Position numbers and translations under genes: made by a program
Assembly (NCBI GenBank): GCA_028095005.1
Contig: CM051460.1
Span: 190,643,742-190,707,741 of the forward strand
Source of the DNA: Rhynchospora pubera
Lineage: Eukaryota > Streptophyta > Magnoliopsida > Poales > Cyperaceae
Direction: 5' to 3'
DNA length: 64,000 bases
Shown here: piece after piece, positions 60,630-64,000 of the stretch
Position numbering within the stretch: the stretch's first letter is position 1
How the letters are laid out: each line of letters starts with the position of its first letter
The notes under the pieces: model-generated
Database searches by the model: none
Told to the model about the DNA's origin: nothing
The model's input: only the letters and a program-made list of their open reading frames with translations

Positions 60630-60710
60630 TATATGTCATAGGGATGTAGGAATAATCTTTAATTAGAGATGCTTGTATATATGATTTGATTAAAACTTGG
60701 TAATAGTGAT

Positions 60711-61230
60711 AAGGGCATAGCTAGAATTTCGTGTTAGCATGATCCGTAAAATTTTTTTTTGCTGAAAATATATGTATAATATAATATCTAAAATAAACAT
60801 AGTATAATAATAACTTTTAAATAAACAACTCTAAAATAATATTACATAAAAAAATTCATGAGAAATTAAATATATATTATAATAACAACAGAAAATCTAA
60901 AATAATATATTTAATTTACAAAATAATAATTCAAAAGTCAAGACAATAAAAGTACAATAATTTCCTATGAATTTTCATTTTTCTCATAATTTTGCATAAT
61001 ATGTTCCTGATGATTATTTAGGAACAAATACTACTTAAGTTCTTTTACGATTTTTTAGGTGTCGTTATGCAATTCAAATCAAACACGACATGTTTAGCTG
61101 GGTTCTTTAAATTTTTGAAATAGATCCTTAACTTCTTGTATTTTTTTAAATTACAAACAAGTGCAATATTAAACTATTTTTTTTGAGGTGGGTCAATGGA
61201 CCCACCAAACCCTACATAGCTTCGTCTCTG
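60711..61230 (+). mobile_element. Mutator-like non-autonomous element, copy B
   Basis: 520 bases, same family and orientation as copy A. The flanks AATAGTGAT (60702-60710) and ATTAGTGAT (61231-61239) form a 9-bp duplication with one mismatch. Confidence 0.7.
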
Positions 61231-61239
61231 ATTAGTGAT

Positions 61240-62034
61240 TTACTTGTTGGAAATTATTATCTTGATATTTAAATAAATCAATTACATGATGCATGCATCC
61301 TCGAGACAGGAGCATGAGACTGAAGTCTATGCGAATGCATGGTAGATTGTATGGCTAGTGGCGGATCCAAATAGAATGGACTCTAGCTAGGTACTTGTCT
61401 AGAGTCGTTTTTGGAAAATTATGGACTCGGATATAGTAGGATTGATAGGTGTCCGGCTTAATAAATCATAGTGCATGGGCTAATATTCAGAAAATATTAG
61501 AAATGTCTAAAAATAATGTTTTTTTTTTACTTTTTTTATATTTTTTGGGTGATTGATAGAGAAGTAAAGATCATAAAAAATGACTAGATTTATGAAAAAG
61601 ATGATGTAGTTTGTAATATTTCAATTATATATGTTTAGAATGATTTTATTTATTAAATTTATTATTTATTTTAATTTTTAAATTTTAATTAAGGATCAAA
61701 ACTATACTTGCTAGGGCATTTTATTTCAATGATATACACCAAAAAAAAACAATTTAGCTAATTGTATTTCTTCGATTATTGTTGTCCTTAAACGCTAAAA
61801 TACCAAAAATACAATCTAGCTTTTGTGAACCTGTTAAAATTAGAAATCTAAATGACCGTCGTTAAAACCTCTGTAAATCTTTTTTTCTATTTTTCCCTAA
61901 GACCTTTAGCAATTTCGCTATTCACCCTCATAATCTTCTCCCTTTTTATAAAATTCCATTACCTTTTTTAACAGTATGTTTTTAACGGCGTTGTTAAAAA
62001 TTTATTCTGTTGTAGTTAGGATAAGAAATGGTGG
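61240..62034. other. Noncoding spacer
   Basis: AT-rich. A GTGGCGGATCC stretch near 61361 resembles another decayed element end. Confidence 0.35.
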
Positions 62035-62545
62035 CAAGCAGACGTCTAATGTTGATAAGAAAGTTTCACATAAGTTAAAATGCAATTTTTATAGGATTAC
62101 GATTAGATCTGCGATGTTGTATTGCGCATAATATTGGACTATTAAAAGACGGTATGTTCAGAAGATGAGTGTAGCAGAGATGCATATGTTACAGTGGGTC
62201 TGCAGTCACACGAGGAGAGATCAAATAAAAAAATAATGACATACTAGATATGATTGGGGTTCCACTGATAGAGGAGAAGCTGACCTAAAATCGTTTGAGA
62301 TGATTTGGACATATCCAACGTAGGCTCCCGAGGCACCAGTGCGTAGCAAAATTGTCAATCATTTCAAAAACACACGGAGAGGCAGAGAGATACCAAAATT
62401 GACATGGGAAGAAGCGATAAAGAAGAACCTTGAAGAATGGAATGTCTTCAAGGAGTTGGCGATCGATAGGAGCGCATGGAAGTTAGCAATCTATGTACCG
62501 GAGCCATGGTTTAGGAACCTAGAGATAGGAGTGATGTCATAAATT
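62035..62545 (+). pseudogene. RTE-type LINE remnant, C-terminal end
   Basis: With stops and shifts, the plus strand still reads the RTE-clade reverse transcriptase tail: KLKCNFYR, a MSVAEMHMLQWVC block, IEEKLT, a RWFGHIQRR-like block, WEEAIKKNLEEWNV and AIDRSAWK. The 5' part is absent, as expected for a truncated insertion. ATT-rich repeats follow, common after RTE elements. Confidence 0.75.
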
Positions 62546-62559
62546 TGTTGGTCACATTA

Positions 62560-64000
62560 TTAGATTTCGGTTGAGATGTAGGTTTCTACTATTAATATTA
62601 TTATTGTAATTATTGCTATTACTATTATTAGTATTTTTATATATATTATTTTATTTTTGGATGATTTTTTTTATTAGATTTTTTTTCTAACCTATCTAAT
62701 TTGTTTGGGACAAAAGACTTAGTTATTGTAATAGTAAGTAGTTAATTGTTATTCCTATTTATTTAGGTTTGGTTTGTACGTACTTCTCAATGCATGATTG
62801 ATATTTCTGTAGTTAATCGCTATTCCTATATTTTTAAGTTTGGTTGGTACGTATATACTTCTCAACACATGATTGATACTTCCAAGTCATCACTTAATGC
62901 GATGCAATATGGTTTCCGCGTAAACTTCACAAAAAGGATCATAACTTTTGATCCGACTGTCGGATTGGACTGAAATTTTGACAGGAGATTCGTGACTCAG
63001 AGGCCAAAAATAATAAAGCTACGTTGATTTCGGCCAAACCGTCAGGTCGGATATGCGATCTAAACCTTTCTTAATTGACTTTTGGACCTTTCTTTATAAT
63101 TTTGGCCATTTTAAAGTCGTTTTAGTAATTATTATGTAATTTATTTTTCTAGGATTTTTGTATTGTCTATTTAATACCGCCGTCGTGGCTTATGACAGTT
63201 TTAGTGATGTTTTGAGAATTAAACTTTATAAAAAATTTGAGAATATGTGATATCAGAATCAGAATCTCTCTATTTTTGTATTTTTTCCATCAATTTTCTC
63301 TATAGTTCGTGCATCATAACGATTTATTAAATGAATGATTGCTAGTTAGAAAGGATTAAAAATCTAAGAGTTTATATTTAATAATTAAGGAATTTATGTT
63401 TCCTTGATCTTTTTAAGAAAGTCTATTTTTTTGTCTAGGAGAAAATCGTCCAATTTCATCCATTATACAATTGTAATGCATAAATTAAGAATATCCATGT
63501 ACGGGACTGGAGTGTCAAGAGTCCAATATGTTAGACACACTAGTCTAATATGATGAAATTTCAATTTTTGAGGTTAGAACAACTGATCTGAATAGTCAAA
63601 TTGTTCTCTATAATAAGATCTTCATAGAGATCAAATTTTATATTTTTTAAAATTTGTTTACTATTTTTTTTTAGAATTTAGAATATGCTCAATCTATAAA
63701 GTTATGAACCCTCTAATTTTGAAAATTCAAAAAAATATTTTAAATTTTTTTTAAAATACAAAATTTGATTTTCAAGAATATTTAATATAAATCATATTGA
63801 GCGGTTCGTATCGGTCCTTTAAAATTTTAACATTTGACTGTTCGGATTGTGTTTGACATCCTATATATATTTGATTCTAGCATTAATTATTATTTTATTA
63901 CTCTTATTCGCGATTCGTGAAAAAAAAAGAAGAATAATAACTAATTTGGTATTATTTTGTAGAGATGAACTGCAGACCTACGGTTTTTGAGAAGTAACAA
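62560..64000. other. Noncoding right end of the window
   Basis: AT-rich sequence with ATT-type repeats at the left and no supported gene. A moderately GC-richer stretch at 62930-63080 may be repeat-derived, but no element ends were recognised. Confidence 0.35.

Overview
This is nuclear DNA from a flowering plant, probably a eudicot. It is AT-rich, its genes have spliceosomal introns, and it carries CP12, an S1-group bZIP and a plant-type TenA protein next to dense nests of plant transposons. The species cannot be named from the sequence. No operon, CRISPR array, rRNA or tRNA gene was seen.

Host genes. Four genes are well supported. (1) An unnamed plant-type membrane-anchored protein, minus strand, 6439-8032, two exons. 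(2) A TenA/THI-4 family protein of the plant type without the active-site cysteine, plus strand, 9741-16555, three exons, with a complete Ty1/copia element in intron 1. (3) The chloroplast Calvin-cycle regulator CP12, minus strand, 17237-17608, one exon, convergent with TenA. (4) A group S1 bZIP transcription factor, minus strand, 29915-30439, whose leader encodes a conserved peptide of the sucrose-control type (30567-30650). A fifth intact reading frame, a two-exon Myb/SANT-like protein (49576-51090, minus), is probably the accessory gene of a PIF/Harbinger transposon; the transposase beside it is dead.

Mobile DNA. Ty1/copia element 1 (10096-15158) is very young: its LTRs differ at one of 264 positions. 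It has unusual TA...CA ends and is itself interrupted by a 157-bp PIF/Harbinger-type MITE. Ty1/copia element 2 (19968-25186, minus) has LTRs about 2% diverged and one in-frame stop. A full-length L1-type LINE (38318-44495) has 14-bp target duplications and overlapping ORFs. There is a solo LTR (47383-49162), an RTE-type LINE remnant (about 62035-62545), a truncated SINE (17941-18041) and a probable small Helitron (about 4346-4612). Three hAT-type non-autonomous elements begin TAGGG(G/C)TG. Several Mutator-like elements are present, three of them with 9-bp duplications. A MITE family has copies at 13840, 26683 and 33342, and a diverged relative at 37256.

Layout. 1-6.4 kb is noncoding and repeat-rich; 6.4-17.6 kb is the gene cluster; 18.5-28 kb is transposon nest; 29.9-31 kb is the bZIP locus; 31-38.3 kb is intergenic with MITEs; 38.3-44.5 kb is the LINE; 45.5-54.8 kb holds hAT elements, the solo LTR and the Harbinger remnant; 55-64 kb is gene-poor with Mutator-like and LINE debris. 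I see no wholly new system. The most interesting points are the recent nested insertions inside a working-looking TenA gene (with a GC-AG second intron), evidence that the MITE family moved recently, the bZIP leader peptide, and templated-repair-like scars.
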